Origin: Manihot esculenta
Taxonomy: Eukaryota; Streptophyta; Magnoliopsida; Malpighiales; Euphorbiaceae
Direction of reading: 5' to 3'
Assembly (NCBI RefSeq): GCF_001659605.2
Contig: NC_035168.2
Location: 4,706,058-4,770,057 of the forward strand
Length of the DNA stretch: 64,000 nt
Shown here: positions 49,566 through 61,994 of the stretch, one piece after another
How positions within the stretch are numbered: position 1 is the stretch's first letter
Layout: the number at the start of each line of letters is the position of its first letter
Made by a program: the position numbers and the translations under genes
Notes under the pieces: generated by a model
Seen by the model: only the letters and a program-made list of their open reading frames with translations
What the model was told of the DNA's origin: nothing
Databases searched by the model: none

Positions 49566-50030
49566 CTCAGCTTATCTGAAACACAACAGGTACACAAGCA
49601 CACAGGCAAACATAAGCATCACATCACATAGCATGTCATCATATCATATGGTCCATGTGATAAACACATGACCCCTCAAGCAACATATATCATGGATGAA
49701 CCTGTCACCTACAGCCTACAACATAGCAGAACATGCCATGACCAACTGTGCCAAGGGACACTCTTGGTCGCTCAGCTCATTTCATATCAGTACATATCAT
49801 GCCATCTTGTAGCTAAGGGACTATCAACATCCATAATACAACATAAATGCACATGCATCACACATGGCATTACACATCAGCATGCAAGACAGGACTCCTC
49901 ATCCTATCCTAGTGGACATGATCTTACTCTCAATCTTTCTTAATGTGCTTGCCCTCCTAACATCTAGCACAACCTCTTTCCGATGTCTGAGCACCTTCGC
50001 CTCAAAACACCGTACTCTCGAGGAACCGAT

Positions 50031-50042
50031 GCTCTGATACCA
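50031..50042 (-). other. Primer-binding site of element D (initiator-Met tRNA type)
   Basis: TGGTATCAGAGC on the minus strand, two bases from the 5' LTR, identical to that of element A. Confidence 0.92.
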
Positions 50043-50044
50043 AC

Positions 50045-50887
50045 TGTAACAGCCCCAAACCTCACATACTCTCTCCCAAGCATGCATACACACTCCCACA
50101 AGCAAAGAGAGCAAAGAAACTAACTTAAACTCCTCAACACATCATCACATAACATACATTGGGCATAAAACCCACAAAAGCCTAAACATGCATATCTACC
50201 CATACTCAACCATATAACCTCCATAAAACTTACTTAAAACTTCTTAAAAACTCAAGGGGAACCAAGATCTACACTTACCTCTTGAAGATCGAGGGTTGGT
50301 GCGATCTCTAACTCGGAGGTGTGGAGAATCCAAGCTCCAAAAGCTCCAAGCTCCCAAAACTTCTATTTTAGCTTCAAAACTTCAAACCAAGGGTAGATCT
50401 TATGAAAACTTGAAGGATTTTGAAGAGAAGACACACAAGCAACCAAGGGAGGGCTGAAACTCACCTGAGTTCGAGAATGGGGAGAAAACTCGCCCATTTC
50501 CGATCTGAGGGCCCTTTATAGGTGGCCTGGTCATCAACCTTCGGCAGCCTAACGTGCCCCCTAAACTCATGCATGTTCGGCGGCCGAACCTCACTTTCGG
50601 CGGCCGAACCTTGGCTTGCTCCCACAAGACTTTCGGAGGCCAAAGGCGCTCCCGAAGCCTTCACATGTTCGGCGGCCGAACTTCACTTTCGGCGGCCGAA
50701 CCTGGCAAACGCCTCCTTGGTCTTTCTCTTCAACAACTAAACTCTTTTCTATTTAAAACCATAAAACACTTAAAAACATTTTAGAAAACCTTTCCTTTAC
50801 CCTTGCTCTACCCCCCAAAGAGGATCCGACACCCGAGATTCCACCGGACGGTAGGAATTCCGATGTCTGAACGAGCGGGGTCTTACA
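50045..50887 (-). repeat. Element D 5' LTR (right copy)
   Basis: 843 bp; by eye one transition from the left copy. TATA-like CTATAAA on the minus strand at 50515-50521. Confidence 0.93.
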
Positions 50888-50892
50888 AGAGC

Positions 50893-52634
50893 TTTCCCAA
50901 GAGTCCAGCTGGAAGCTATATGTAGACGGAGCATCAGGCTCTGAGGGCAGTGGCGCTGGGATAATACTTAAGGGGCCGGAGGGCTTTAAAGTATGTTATG
51001 CCTTACGGCTAGAATTCAAAGCTTCTAATAATGTGGCCGAATATGAAGCCTTGGTGAACGGAATGTTGGTAGCTTTGGAAATAGGGGTAACCGACCTCGA
51101 AGTAAATAGTGACTCTCAGCTGGTAATCAACCAGGTGACGGGAGTATATCAGGCCAGAGATTCCATCATGCAGAGTTATCTTGATAAAGTAAAAACTGTG
51201 GAAGCCGACCTCACAAGCCGAGGAGTTACTACGAGATTTCAGAAGATACCTCGAGATGAAAATGAGGAGGCAGACCTGCTTAGTCGACTAACCAAAGAAG
51301 AGTTAGAGCAGCTCCCTGATGAAGTATACATACAGCATATCAGCACACCTGCTTTCAAGAAGACAAACACAGTACTGCAGGTGGAGCAGGGCCCAACTTG
51401 GATGACTCCATACCTGAGATACTTGGAAAAGGGCGAACTCCCCGAAGATACAGTTGAAGCCAAAAAGATAGCAGCTCGAGCTGCCAATTACCAAGTAATA
51501 AGGGGAACTTTATACAGAAAAGGGAAGTCCAGCCCATGGCTCCGGTGTGTGAATCCGGAAGAAGCTGCAAAAGTAATGGAGGAAATACATAGAGGCCTAT
51601 GTGGGGCTCACGAGGGAGCAGGGACATTAGCTAACAAAATATTCAGGCAAGGATACTACTGGCCCACTGTTAAAAAAGAAGCAGAGGAGTTTGTCCGGAG
51701 GTGTGACGTATGTCAAAGATTTGCTAATGCCATCAGGACCCCTGCCACTCCTCAAGCAAGCATATCCAGTCCATGGCCTTTCTCACAATGGGGAATTGAC
51801 ATCCTGGGACCTTTCCCCAAGACTACGGGGCAAAGGAAATTCGTAGTGGTGGCTGTGGAATATTTCTCGAAATGGCCAGAGGTAGAAGCAATAGCCACAA
51901 TCACAGCTCGCAAGATGATAGATTTCGTATGGGGACATATCATCTGCAGATTTGGCATTCCAATAGTACTTATCTCAAACAACGGCAGACAATTTAACTG
52001 CAGCACTTTCAGAGCCTTTACGACGAACATGGGCATATGGCATAAGTTCTCCTCCGTGGCTCACCCTCAGACTAATGGCCAAACGGAAGTCACTAATAGA
52101 GCTATCCTTCAAGGATTAAAGAAACGGCTGGATGGCGCAAAGGAGAATTGGGCAGAAGAACTCAATAGCACTCTATGGGCACTCCGAACCACTCCCAGAG
52201 CGCCCACTCAAGAAACCCCGTTTGCACTTGCTTATGGCACAGAGGCTGTAGTCCCAGTTGAGTTGCAGATCCCCACTCATCGAGTTCAATTCGTTAGTGA
52301 GAGCGCTAATGGGGACAAATTAAGAAGCAACCTAGATGCTCTTGAGGAAGTTAGGGAAGAAGCCCAAGTCCGAACTGCTGCTTATCAACAACGAGCGGCA
52401 AGATATTACAATCAAAAGGTCAGAGAAAGAAGCTTGAAGGTGGGAGACCTGACTTTAAGAAACCTGGAAGCTACAGGAAAAAGAGCAGCCGCAGGCAAGC
52501 TAGCACCGACCTGGGAAGGTCCATTCAAGGTGACAAAAGTAGTTAAGCCCGGGGTATACCGAATCGAAGATATGCAAGGAAACCCCGAGCCCCACGCTTG
52601 GAACATCCAGCACCTAAAAAGGTATTTTCCTTGA
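50893..52634 (+). pseudogene. Element C gag-pol, 3' part: archaeal-type RNase H and integrase
   Basis: The frame continues in phase from 44605 once D and one target copy are discounted. The first ~130 residues form a second RNase H with the expected acidic residues: LYVDGASG (Asp), AEYEAL (Glu), VNSDSQL (Asp) and RDENEEAD (Asp). Integrase follows: zinc site with IHRGLCGAHEG and CDVCQ, first catalytic Asp in WGIDILGP, Glu in TNGQTEVTNR, and a C-terminal DNA-binding region to the stop after HLKRYFP. At 51978-51980 the codon is AAC (Asn) in LISNNGRQF where the second catalytic Asp is expected, so this integrase is probably inactive. The first internal ATG (51033) is not a true start. Confidence 0.9.
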
Positions 52635-52808
52635 AATATTCGTAAAGAAAAACGTTGTATTGTGACAGACATGAGAAAATAAAGATCGTTTATACAATGT
52701 GATTATCTTTATGAATAACGTCCTACATGAAACAAGGCCTCAGCCAGGCACAAAACCAGCTGAGATGACGAAGCGACAGTAAGGCCAATAAGCCTGAATT
52801 CTGTACAA
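52635..52808 (+). other. Element C region after pol
   Basis: Non-coding spacer with AATAAA at 52677-52682, a possible but weak polyadenylation-type signal, before the tandem array. Confidence 0.4.
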
Positions 52809-52810
52809 AC

Positions 52811-53474
52811 AACCGGCGAGGCCCCGAGGTCGTCCCGAAAATTCAAAACAGGATCCCGTAAGATCTCCTGAAGTCAAAAACAACCGGCGAGGCCCCGAGG
52901 TCGTCCCGGAAATTCAAAGAAAAATAGGATCCCGTAAGATCTCCTGAAGTCAAAAACAACCGGCGAGGCCCCGAGGTCGTCCCGGAAATTCAAAGAAAAA
53001 CAGGATCCCGTAAGATCTCCTGAAGTCAAAAACAACCGGCGAGGCCCCGAGGTCGTCCCGGAAATTCAAAGAAAAACAGGATCCCGTAAGATCTCCTGAA
53101 GTCAAAAACAACCGGCGAGGCCCCGAGGTCGTCTCGGAAATTCAAAATAGGATCCCGTAAGATCTCCTGAAGTCAAAAACAACCGGCGAGGCCCCGAGGT
53201 CGTCCCGGAAATTCAAAAGAAAAACAGGATCCCGTAAGATCTCCTGAAGTCAAAAACAACCGGCGAGGCCCCGAGGTCGTCCCGGAAATTCAAAGAAAAA
53301 CAGGATCCCGTAAGATCTCCTGAAGTCAAAAACAACCGGCGAGGCCCCGAGGTCGTCCCGGAAATTCAAAGAAAAACAGGATCCCGTAAGATCTCCTGAA
53401 GTCAAAAACAACCGGCGAGGCCCCGAGGTCGTCCCGGAAATCCAAAGAAAAACAGGATCCCGTAAGATCTCCTA
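52811..53474 (+). repeat. Nine-copy 71-77-bp tandem repeat in the 3' region of element C
   Basis: AACCGGCGAGGCCCCGAGGT starts copies at 52811, 52882, 52958, 53034, 53110, 53181, 53258, 53334 and 53410. Copies are nearly identical apart from a 5-6-base 'aagaaaaac' length difference. Tandem repeats downstream of pol are a known Tat feature. Confidence 0.96.
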
Positions 53475-53569
53475 GGTCGGTGAAGGACTTAAGAGCCTCC
53501 CGAAAGGAAAAATTTCTCCACAGGAACAACTTATAAAATCCAATTCCGACCTCGGAAAGAGAAGCGCCC

Positions 53570-53600
<31 letters not shown>

Positions 53601-53627
53601 CCGAGCTCCCAGCTCGGATAGATTTAT
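53475..53627 (+). other. Element C 3' region up to insertion B, with A23G8 tract
   Basis: Contains 23 A followed by 8 G (53570-53600) and GCCGAGCTCCCAGCTCGGA, a short inverted repeat repeated after element B. The tract resembles a polypurine tract but no LTR start follows it. Confidence 0.6.
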
Positions 53628-54165
53628 TGTAACGACCCGGAAACCGGACCGCTACCGGCGCTAGGATCCAGGTCGGCTTAAGGCCGCCGGAACCCGTAGC
53701 AAGCCAAACATACATCCTGTGAACCTGTTTAATCCCATACATGATTAACAACATACATAAAAATTAAAACTTTTCTTTACCAAGCCTAACCTGTGCATAC
53801 ACATCATAACATAAACCCCTCATTGGAGTCCTCATCAAATACTCCAATGGGGCACATAACATATGGCAGGCTTGGGTTACATGAACATCATAAAAACATT
53901 ATATCTCATAAAGAAAACCATGTATACCAGGGATTAAAACAACTCTAGTCAAGCACATTTCTAAACTTTCATTACATTACATAACATACTTTACATTACA
54001 TTTAAACCATGTCCACCACTAGGCTATTACATAAACTTCTCTTACTCTTCTTGACTTCTCTATCTACTCCGCACCTGCAAGACTGGGGTTAGGGGAGAGG
54101 GGGTGAGCTAAAAAGCCCAGTGAGCAGAAAATAAAAACATTTGCTTTAGTTCCTCCATTTTTAGG

Positions 54166-54212
54166 TATATTATTATTCATTTTATCATTATTATTATTAT
54201 TATTATTATTCA

Positions 54213-54302
<90 letters not shown>

Positions 54303-54303
54303 T
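54166..54303. repeat. (ATT)n microsatellite in element B left LTR
   Basis: Long ATT runs broken by 'cattttatt'. The copy in the other LTR (about 61866-61994) differs in repeat number. Confidence 0.95.
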
Positions 54304-54434
54304 TTTATTTTATTTCTTATCATCAAATTATTTAACTTTTTCTTTTTCTTTTTCTGCTTTCATGAAATGCAACACATCACAGCTAATCACATAAAGGATG
54401 GTATTGTCACCATTAGTCCTCAACATCTCCAAAT

Positions 54435-54572
54435 GCCAGGGGCGTAGAATGGGCCTCACTGGTCTTTCTCTTACACAACATAACATTCTAAAGTGCCAGG
54501 GGCGTAGAATGGGCCTCGCTGGTCTTTCTCTTACATAGTGCCAGGGGCGTAGAATGGGCCTCGCTGGTCTTC
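54435..54572. repeat. Three-copy minisatellite in element B left LTR
   Basis: GCCAGGGGCGTAGAATGGGC with CTGGTCTTTCTCTTACA tails. The right LTR has the same three copies at about 62127-62264. Confidence 0.92.
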
Positions 54573-56008
54573 CATAACATATCATCATAACATAACATCA
54601 GAGGACTATGGATCACCCAACAACCATCCACATCAACATCAATTTATGCAATGCAGCATATTCGTGAATTCTAATGCAAACATCCTGAAATATTGCATGG
54701 CATAATGATGCATGGGCAATGCTTTATGATTCATTCATTTATTCATTTATTTTACTTTAAAACTTAAGGAGTTGTTCCACTCACCTGGTGACTGAAGCTT
54801 GACAACGTACTCTGAACGACTATCTCACAACCGGGGGTCTCGGTTCCTCGGGTCCGAACCTACATAGGTGGACTCAAATGAGGCACCAAACAACAAGAAC
54901 ATAACTCTAAACATACCCCCAAAAACCTCCTAAAAACACCTCAAAACATTCCTAGAAAACATGCAAGAAAAGGCTGGCAAGGGCACTTTCGGCGGCACCT
55001 TCGGCGGCCGAAAGTCCTTCCAGAGCCGAAAGTCAGGCAGGTTCGGCGGCACCTTCGGCGGCCGAAACTCCCAGACAGAGACGAAACTCATGCATGTTCG
55101 GCGGCACCTTCGGCGGCCGAAAGTCTCAGACAGAGCCGAAACTCCCACTTTCGGGGGCAGGCTTCGGCAGCCTAAAGCTGCCTCCCAAGCTGGTTCGGCG
55201 GCCGAAAGTGCCTTCGGCTGCCGAACCTGGTTTCTGCCAAAGGGCAGAAACTTGGTTCTTCATGCCCATTTCAACCCCCTACACAACCAATCATGCATAA
55301 ACTTGTTCTAAAACATGCATAAGCACCATACATCACACCTAGGGGTCTCAAACTATCAAATACCCCAACTACAACACTTCAAACAACATACATTGCTCAT
55401 CAAAACATCAAAACCCATAAACTCATCAACAAGCCTAAACATGCATCTCTACCCATAAAACAGCTTAAAACTTACTTAAAGCATGCAAGAGAGGTTGGAT
55501 CTAAGCTTACCTCTTGAAGATCGAGAGGAAGAACGATCCTAGCTTGGAGGTAGGGAGAAATCCACTCTTTGATTTCCAAGCTTCCAAACTTGCTCAAACT
55601 TCAAAACTCTTCAAAAACAAGATGTAACTTGTTAACATCTGAAAGATTTGAGGGAAAACACTTAAAATGACCATAGGAGGGCTAAAGCTTACCGTTGGCC
55701 GAAATGGGAGAGAAAACCTCGCCTGTTTCGGTCACGGGGTCCTTTATAGGGCTGGTTCTGTCACCTTTCGGCGGCCTAACGTGCCCCCACATCTCATGCA
55801 TGTTCGGCGGCCGAACCTGGCAAAGCCTCCTTGGTCTATTTCATTCAAAAACTAAATTTTCTTTTTTTTTTTTTTTTTTTTTTAGAAACATAAAATACCT
55901 TAAAAACATTTCATAAAACATGGTTTTACCCTTCTAGAGGTTTTCGACAATCGAGATTCCACCGGACAGTAGGAATTCCGATACCGGAGTCTAGCCGGGT
56001 ATTACATT

Positions 56009-56018
56009 CTCCCCCCCT
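56009..56018 (-). other. Polypurine tract of element B
   Basis: AAGGGGGGGA on the minus strand beside the 3' LTR, followed by the inverted repeat at 56022-56043. Confidence 0.85.
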
Positions 56019-56096
56019 TAAGAACATTCGTCCCCGAATGTTCACCAAACAACACATAACATACATACTAAGCACATAGAACACTTCACACTTACC

Positions 56097-59000
56097 TTAA
56101 AAGAGATGAGGATATTGCTGGAGCATGGACTCCCGTGTCTCCCACGTGCACTCTTCCAAGTTGTGGTGGTTCCATAGGACTTTCACCATCGGGATTTCCT
56201 TGTTTCTTAACTTCCTGATCTGGGTGTCTATGATCCGTACTGGCTGTTCAACATAGGTGAGATCCTCTTGGACCTCCACATCAGGCTCACTAAGAACCTT
56301 GCTCGGATCTGACACAAACTTCCTCAACTTCGAAACATGGAAAACCGGATGGATTCTTGCCATTGAAGCAGGTAAATCTAGCTTGTACGACACATTCCCA
56401 ATCTTTTGCAAGATTTCAAAGGGTCCGATGTATCGTGGGGCTAGTTTACCTTTCTTCCCGAAGCGAACCACTCCCTTCATTGGAGACACCTTGAGCAATA
56501 CCAGATCCCCCTCCTGGAACTCTAACTGTCTCCTGCGGACGTCTGCATAACTCTTCTGTCTGCTTGCAGCAGTCTTGATTCTCTCTCTGATTATGGGTAC
56601 CACCCTGCTGGTAATTTCTACTAGCTCAGGCCCTGCCAAGGCCTTCTCTCCAACTTCCTCCCAGCAAACAGGTGATCTGCACTTCCTTCCGTACAAAGCT
56701 TCATATGGAGCCATCCCGATGCTAGCATGATGGCTGTTATTGTAGGCAAACTCCACCAAAGGTAGATGCTGCCTCCAAGAACCGCCAAAGTCCAGCACAC
56801 ACATTCTGAGCATATCCTCGATAGTCTGGATGGTCCTTTCCGACTGTCCATCAGTCTGGGGGTGGAAGGCAGTGCTGAAATCCAATCTAGTACCCATGGC
56901 ATTCTGCAGACTCCGCCAAAACCTGGAGGTGAACTGGGGCCCTCTATCTGACACTATCGAAACAGGAACCCCATGCAGCCTGACGATCTCATCCACATAT
57001 ACCTGCGCCAACTTGTCCACAGAGTAGCCACTCCTGACAGGAATGAAGTGAGCAGATTTGGTGAGTCTGTCCACAATCACCCATATGGAGTCCACTCTGT
57101 TGGACGTCGCCGGTAGCCCTACTACGAAGTCCATAGCTATATTTTCCCATTTCCATTCTGGAATAGGTAGCGGGTTAAGCATTCCAGCCGGCTTCTGATG
57201 TTCCAGCTTCACCCTCTGACACACTTCGCAGGCTGACACGAACTGTGCCACTTCTTTCTTCATTGTTGGCCACCAATAAACTTTCTTCAAATCTTGATAC
57301 ATCTTGGTGGCTCCGGGGTGAATGCTGTATCTTGCATTATGAGCCTCTCTCATAATGTCTCCTTTTAGCCCTATGTCATCTGGTACGCATAATCGACTCC
57401 CATAGCGGAGGATCCCCTTACTGTCGAATCTGAACTCACTATCATTGCCTGACTGAATAGTCCTGGCAATCTTTACTAACTCGGGGTCCTCATGCTGTTT
57501 CTGAGCGACTTGCTCAAGGAACACGGGTGTCACTTTCATCTGAGCCAACAAGGCACCTGTACCAGACAACTCTAACTGTAGCCCTTCTTCGATGAGCTTG
57601 TAGAACTCCTTTACTACTGGTCTTCGTTCTGCTGTGATGTGGGATAGACTGCCTAGTGACTTCCGGCTTAGGGCGTCAGCCACGACATTCGCCTTACCCG
57701 GATGATACTGAATCTTGCAATCATAGTCACTCAGCAGTTCCACCCATCTCCTCTGTCTCAAGTTCAAATCTCTTTGACTCAGGATGTACTGCAGGCTCTT
57801 ATGATCTGTGAAGATCTCACATTTTACCCCATAAAGGTAATGCCTCCACATCTTGAGTGCAAAGATTACTGCTGCCATCTCAAGGTCATGTGTGGGGTAA
57901 TTCAACTCATGCTTCTTCAGCTGCCTAGAAGCATAAGCAATCACCCTCTCATTCTGCATCAGTACACAACCCAGTCCCACACGGGACGCATCACAAAAGA
58001 CTGTAAAGTCCTCATCACTAGATGGCAGAGCTAAAACTGGTGCTGAAGTCAACCTCTTCTTAAGCTCTTCAAAACTCTCTTCGCACAGGTCGGTCCACAG
58101 AAATTTCTGATTCTTCCTGGTTAACCTGGTCAGAGGAGCTGCTATCTTTGAGAAGTCCTGAACGAACCTCCTGTAGTAACCAGCCAAACCCAAGAAACTT
58201 CTAATCTCTGTCACTGAAGTGGGTCTAGGCCAGTTAGCCACAGTTTCTGTCTTCTTGGGGTCCACCTCAATACCATTCTCTGACACTACATGCCCCAAGA
58301 ACGAAATGCTCCTCAGCCAGAACTCACATTTAGAGAACTTGGCATACAAGCCATGTTCCCTCAAAGTCTGCAAGACCAACCGCAGATGATGGGCATGCTC
58401 TTCTGCATTCCTGGAATACACTAAGATATCATCTATGAAGACAATAACGAAGTGATCCAGGTATTGGCTAAATACTCTGTTCATGAGATCCATGAATGCT
58501 GCAGGGGCGTTTGTTAACCCGAACGGCATTACTAGGAACTCAAAATGCCCATATCTGGTCCTGAATGCTGTCTTCGGCACGTCTTCATCTCTGATCCTCA
58601 GCTGATGATACCCAGATCTCAGATCTATCTTGGAGAAACAACCTGCTCCTGCTAGCTGGTCGAATAGATCATCGATCCTAGGCAACGGGTACTTGTTCTT
58701 GGTAGTGACTTTGTTCAACTGCCTATAGTCGATACAAAGTCTAAGGGATCCATCCTTCTTTTTCACGAACAACACTGGAGCACCCCAAGGTGAGGTACTC
58801 GGTCGGATGAAACCCTTGTCTACCAGCTCTTGCAACTGTTCCTTAAGCTCCTTCAGCTCTGCTGGCGCCATCCTGTAGGGAGGAATAGAGATCGGTCTGG
58901 TTCCTGGCATCAATTCTATCTCGAACTCTATCTCCCTCGGAGGCGGTAAACCTGGCAGTTCGTCTGGGAAAACATCTAAGAACTCTCTAACCACAGGCAC

Positions 59001-61085
59001 TGAGGCGGGCTCTCTGACATCTCTGTCTAGCTCTCTCACATGAGCTAGATAACCCTGACAACCCCTCCTGAGCAGCCTACGAGCCTGTAGGGCTGATATC
59101 AAACCTCTAGGTATACTCCCCCTGTCTCCTCTAAAGACAACCTCTGACCCATCCTGACATCTGAACTTAACTACCTTGTCTCTGCAATCCAAGGTAGCAC
59201 CATGGGTAGATAGCCAATCCATCCCTAGAATGACGTCAAAATCTGTCAAGTCTAGAACCACAAGGTCGGCGGATAGGCATCTTCCCTCTATGAAAACTGG
59301 ACTGTACTGGCAGACTGACTCTGCCACTGACGGGTCACACTTGGGTCCACTGACCCATAGGGGACACTCTAACCCAGAGACCATCAAACCCAACCTCTCG
59401 ACCGCTCTCGGAGAAACAAAAGAATGGGATGCACCCGGGTCCATTAAGGCATAAGCATCTGAACAACCAATGATGATATTACCTGACACCACGGTGTTGG
59501 ATGCGTTTGCCTCCTGCTGCGTCATTGTGAAGATCCGTGCTGGAGATGACGGACCTTCCCCTCTATAAACTGATGAAGAAGAGGCTGACCCTCTCCCTCG
59601 GCCTCTGCCACTAGCCTGTGTCGCGACTGAAGCCGCTGGCTGTGCCACACTACCCGAAGCTGTCTGCTGGGGCTGTGCCGTAGGAACTGCTCTCGGACAC
59701 TCCCAAGACATGTGTCCCTCTTGCCCACACCTGTAGCAGGCTGTCGTCCCAAACCGGCATACCCCCCGGTGTAGCTTACCACACCTCGCACAAACTGCGT
59801 TATCAGCACCAGAGCTTGAGCCACTTCCTAATCCCAGACCTGATTTGATCTTGCTCCAGAACTTATTCTTCTTTGGTTTCTTAGTGGTACTGCCCCACTT
59901 CTTACTAGCTGAACTCAAGGATGAAGGGTCTATCCTTCCCCCACCTAGGGTCTTAGAACCTGAAGGCTGTGTCACTGACTGTTTAACTGTCCCCTCGATG
60001 ATTGCACTAGCCTCCATTCTCCTGGCCATGTCTACAATGGCATGGAAACTTTCTCTATCAGCTGACTGAATCAAGGAGGAATACCTGGAATGGAGCCTCA
60101 TGATATACCTCCTTGACTTCTTCGGATCTGTGTCCAGATGCTGCCCAGCAAACGGCAACAACTCTAAGAACTTGTCGGTGTACTCATCGACACCCATCTC
60201 ATCTGTCTGCTTCAGCTGTTCAAACTCAATCATCTTCAGTTCCCTGGAACTGTCAGGGAAAGCCCATCCTGCGAACTCATTCGCAAACTCCTCCCATGAA
60301 AGACTGTCCGCCCTCGGTTTCACATAGCCCTTGAACCACTCACGGGCCTTTTTGCATTTCAGGGTGAAACCAGCCATCTGAATGGCTCTGCTGTCATCAG
60401 CACCTATCTCATCTGTAATTGTTTTGACCTTCTCCAGGTACACAAACGGATCATCACCGGTATCAAACTGGGGAGCACCCAACTTCATATAGTCGGTCAT
60501 CTTGGCCTTGCTCCCTCCAGATGAGGTAGGCTGAGGTCTTTGGGTTTCTGTAACTGCGGTTTCTGCTGGTGGTGGAGGTGCGGCATCCCCTGGGATAGGG
60601 TTTGCTGTGCCTGGATGGAAGGATGGAGGTGGGTACATAGGGTACTGTGGATACTGTGGGTAGAAAGGTGGGTATGGCATGTGAGAAGGGTAAGGAGTAA
60701 AACTGGGGTAATCCGATGTACTTCCCATCGAATACCCGGGGTATGGTGAAAAAGGTGGGTACTGGGGTGGTGGAACAAACCCCGAGGCCTGAGTGCCTCC
60801 CTGAGACTCACCCATGCCCTCTTCTGGCATGCTTACACCAAGGCTACCGTCCCTCCTCTGCTCCACATCTATCTCTTCTTCTCCATCAACTGACATTCTT
60901 TCTTGAACTGTACCCCTTACTGATCTGCTTCTACCCAGATCCAAAGACCTTCTAGGGTCCCTCACTACTCTGTCCCTGTTGGACCTGCTTGACATTGCCC
61001 TTGGCAATGCTGGAGGACGGGCGCTCGTGCCCTCATCCTCCGGTGGTACTCTAGTCAATCTAGCTGATCGACGAGTTCCTCGCAT
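56097..61085 (-). CDS. Element B gag-pol polyprotein, intact
   Basis: An open frame of 1662 residues from the ATG at 61085 ([10 protein letters not shown]); the frame stays open to 61151, but this start is shared with A and follows a TTTTTCAG-like site in A. Approximate residues: Pro/Tyr-rich region 100-180, gag domain 200-400 ([16 protein letters not shown]), knuckle [14 protein letters not shown] near 470, protease [11 protein letters not shown] near 560, RT with [11 protein letters not shown] and FIDDILVYS near 880, RNase [14 protein letters not shown] and DALSR, integrase zinc site ([13 protein letters not shown]), catalytic Asp in AMDFVVGLP and SDRGPQF, Glu in GQSERT, and a terminal chromodomain-like segment ([16 protein letters not shown]). 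All core catalytic residues are visible. The polyprotein would build the particle, copy RNA to DNA and integrate it; the chromodomain is thought to steer integration to heterochromatin. Confidence 0.95.
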   Translation of the reverse strand: MRGTRRSARLTRVPPEDEGTSARPPALPRAMSSRSNRDRVVRDPRRSLDLGRSRSVRGTVQERMSVDGEEEIDVEQRRDGSLGVSMPEEGMGESQGGTQASGFVPPPQYPPFSPYPGYSMGSTSDYPSFTPYPSHMPYPPFYPQYPQYPMYPPPSFHPGTANPIPGDAAPPPPAETAVTETQRPQPTSSGGSKAKMTDYMKLGAPQFDTGDDPFVYLEKVKTITDEIGADDSRAIQMAGFTLKCKKAREWFKGYVKPRADSLSWEEFANEFAGWAFPDSSRELKMIEFEQLKQTDEMGVDEYTDKFLELLPFAGQHLDTDPKKSRRYIMRLHSRYSSLIQSADRESFHAIVDMARRMEASAIIEGTVKQSVTQPSGSKTLGGGRIDPSSLSSASKKWGSTTKKPKKNKFWSKIKSGLGLGSGSSSGADNAVCARCGKLHRGVCRFGTTACYRCGQEGHMSWECPRAVPTAQPQQTASGSVAQPAASVATQASGRGRGRGSASSSSVYRGEGPSSPARIFTMTQQEANASNTVVSGNIIIGCSDAYALMDPGASHSFVSPRAVERLGLMVSGLECPLWVSGPKCDPSVAESVCQYSPVFIEGRCLSADLVVLDLTDFDVILGMDWLSTHGATLDCRDKVVKFRCQDGSEVVFRGDRGSIPRGLISALQARRLLRRGCQGYLAHVRELDRDVREPASVPVVREFLDVFPDELPGLPPPREIEFEIELMPGTRPISIPPYRMAPAELKELKEQLQELVDKGFIRPSTSPWGAPVLFVKKKDGSLRLCIDYRQLNKVTTKNKYPLPRIDDLFDQLAGAGCFSKIDLRSGYHQLRIRDEDVPKTAFRTRYGHFEFLVMPFGLTNAPAAFMDLMNRVFSQYLDHFVIVFIDDILVYSRNAEEHAHHLRLVLQTLREHGLYAKFSKCEFWLRSISFLGHVVSENGIEVDPKKTETVANWPRPTSVTEIRSFLGLAGYYRRFVQDFSKIAAPLTRLTRKNQKFLWTDLCEESFEELKKRLTSAPVLALPSSDEDFTVFCDASRVGLGCVLMQNERVIAYASRQLKKHELNYPTHDLEMAAVIFALKMWRHYLYGVKCEIFTDHKSLQYILSQRDLNLRQRRWVELLSDYDCKIQYHPGKANVVADALSRKSLGSLSHITAERRPVVKEFYKLIEEGLQLELSGTGALLAQMKVTPVFLEQVAQKQHEDPELVKIARTIQSGNDSEFRFDSKGILRYGSRLCVPDDIGLKGDIMREAHNARYSIHPGATKMYQDLKKVYWWPTMKKEVAQFVSACEVCQRVKLEHQKPAGMLNPLPIPEWKWENIAMDFVVGLPATSNRVDSIWVIVDRLTKSAHFIPVRSGYSVDKLAQVYVDEIVRLHGVPVSIVSDRGPQFTSRFWRSLQNAMGTRLDFSTAFHPQTDGQSERTIQTIEDMLRMCVLDFGGSWRQHLPLVEFAYNNSHHASIGMAPYEALYGRKCRSPVCWEEVGEKALAGPELVEITSRVVPIIRERIKTAASRQKSYADVRRRQLEFQEGDLVLLKVSPMKGVVRFGKKGKLAPRYIGPFEILQKIGNVSYKLDLPASMARIHPVFHVSKLRKFVSDPSKVLSEPDVEVQEDLTYVEQPVRIIDTQIRKLRNKEIPMVKVLWNHHNLEECTWETRESMLQQYPHLF

Positions 61086-61310
61086 TCTGTTTACTGAAAA
61101 ACAGCACAGATAACAAAACATTAGCATCAAATGGTTCATGTGAAAACACATGAACCCTCATCACATACATATCACATAACATGGCATATCATACTTTCAT
61201 TCTAGACAGGACTCTACATCCTATCCTAGTGGACATGATTTCCTATTGTGCTTGACCTTTCTATCACATCTATGAGCCCGACACTCTAGGTCCGACCATA
61301 TGAACCTAGG

Positions 61311-61322
61311 GCTTTGATACCA
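61311..61322 (-). other. Primer-binding site of element B
   Basis: TGGTATCAAAGC on the minus strand, three bases inside the 5' LTR. One base differs from the TGGTATCAGAGC of A and D. Confidence 0.88.
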
Positions 61323-61325
61323 TTC

Positions 61326-61910
61326 TGTAACGACCCGGAAACCGGACCGCTACCGGCGCTAGGATCCAGGTCGGCTTAAGGCCGCCGGAACCCGTAGCAA
61401 GCCAAACATACATCCTGTGAACCTGTTTAATCCCATACATGATTAACAACATACATAAAAATTAAAACTTTTCTTTACCAAGCCTAACCTGTGCATACAC
61501 ATCATAACATAAACCCCTCATTGGAGTCCTCATCAAATACTCCAATGGGGCACATAACATATGGCAGGCTTGAGTTACATGAACATCATAAAAACATTAT
61601 ATCTCATAAAGAAAACCATGTATACCAGGGATTAAAACAACTCTAGTCAAGCACATTTCTAAACTTTCATTACATTACATAACATACTTTACATTACATT
61701 TAAACCATGTCCACCACTAGGCTATTACATAAACTTCTCTTACTCTTCTTGACTTCTCTATCTACTCCGCACCTGCAAGACTGGGGTTAGGGGAGAGGGG
61801 GTGAGCTAAAAAGCCCAGTGAGCAGAAAATAAAAACATTTGCTTTAGTTCCTCCATTTTTAGGTATATTATTATTCATTTTATCATTATTATTATTATTA
61901 TTATTATTCA

Positions 61911-61994
<84 letters not shown>

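Larger units (their letters stand above)
44606..50887 (-). mobile_element. Element D: recently inserted, pol-less chromovirus derivative
   Basis: 843-bp LTRs at 44606-45448 and 50045-50887 differ at one site that I can see (44833 T versus 50272 C). Perfect target duplication AGAGC occurs at 44601-44605 and 50888-50892. Primer-binding site TGGTATCAGAGC and a polypurine tract are present. The internal region, about 1.9 kb without insertion G, encodes a short gag-derived frame and decayed protease, plus a fragment of the protease-RT linker. RT, RNase H and integrase are missing. It must have been moved by proteins of a related element. Confidence 0.93.
53628..56006 (-). repeat. Element B 3' LTR (left copy)
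   Basis: TGTAACGACC...TATTACA, 2379 bp. It includes an (ATT)n block (about 54166-54303), a three-copy minisatellite (54435-54572), a palindrome array (54985-55230), a TATA-like CTATAAA on the minus strand (55743-55749) and one U3 palindrome (55800-55815). Confidence 0.93.

Noticed and set aside
52811..53474. Regular repeats suggesting a CRISPR array
   Set aside because: There are no unique spacers; the whole 71-77-bp unit repeats, and it lies in a plant retrotransposon.
53570..53600. A23G8 run taken as the polypurine tract of element C
   Set aside because: No LTR start follows, and related C sequence resumes after element B, so the 3' LTR must lie further on.
54064..54303. Asn-rich open frame
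   Set aside because: It is a read-through of the (ATT)n microsatellite on the opposite strand, present in both B LTRs (also 61762-61995).
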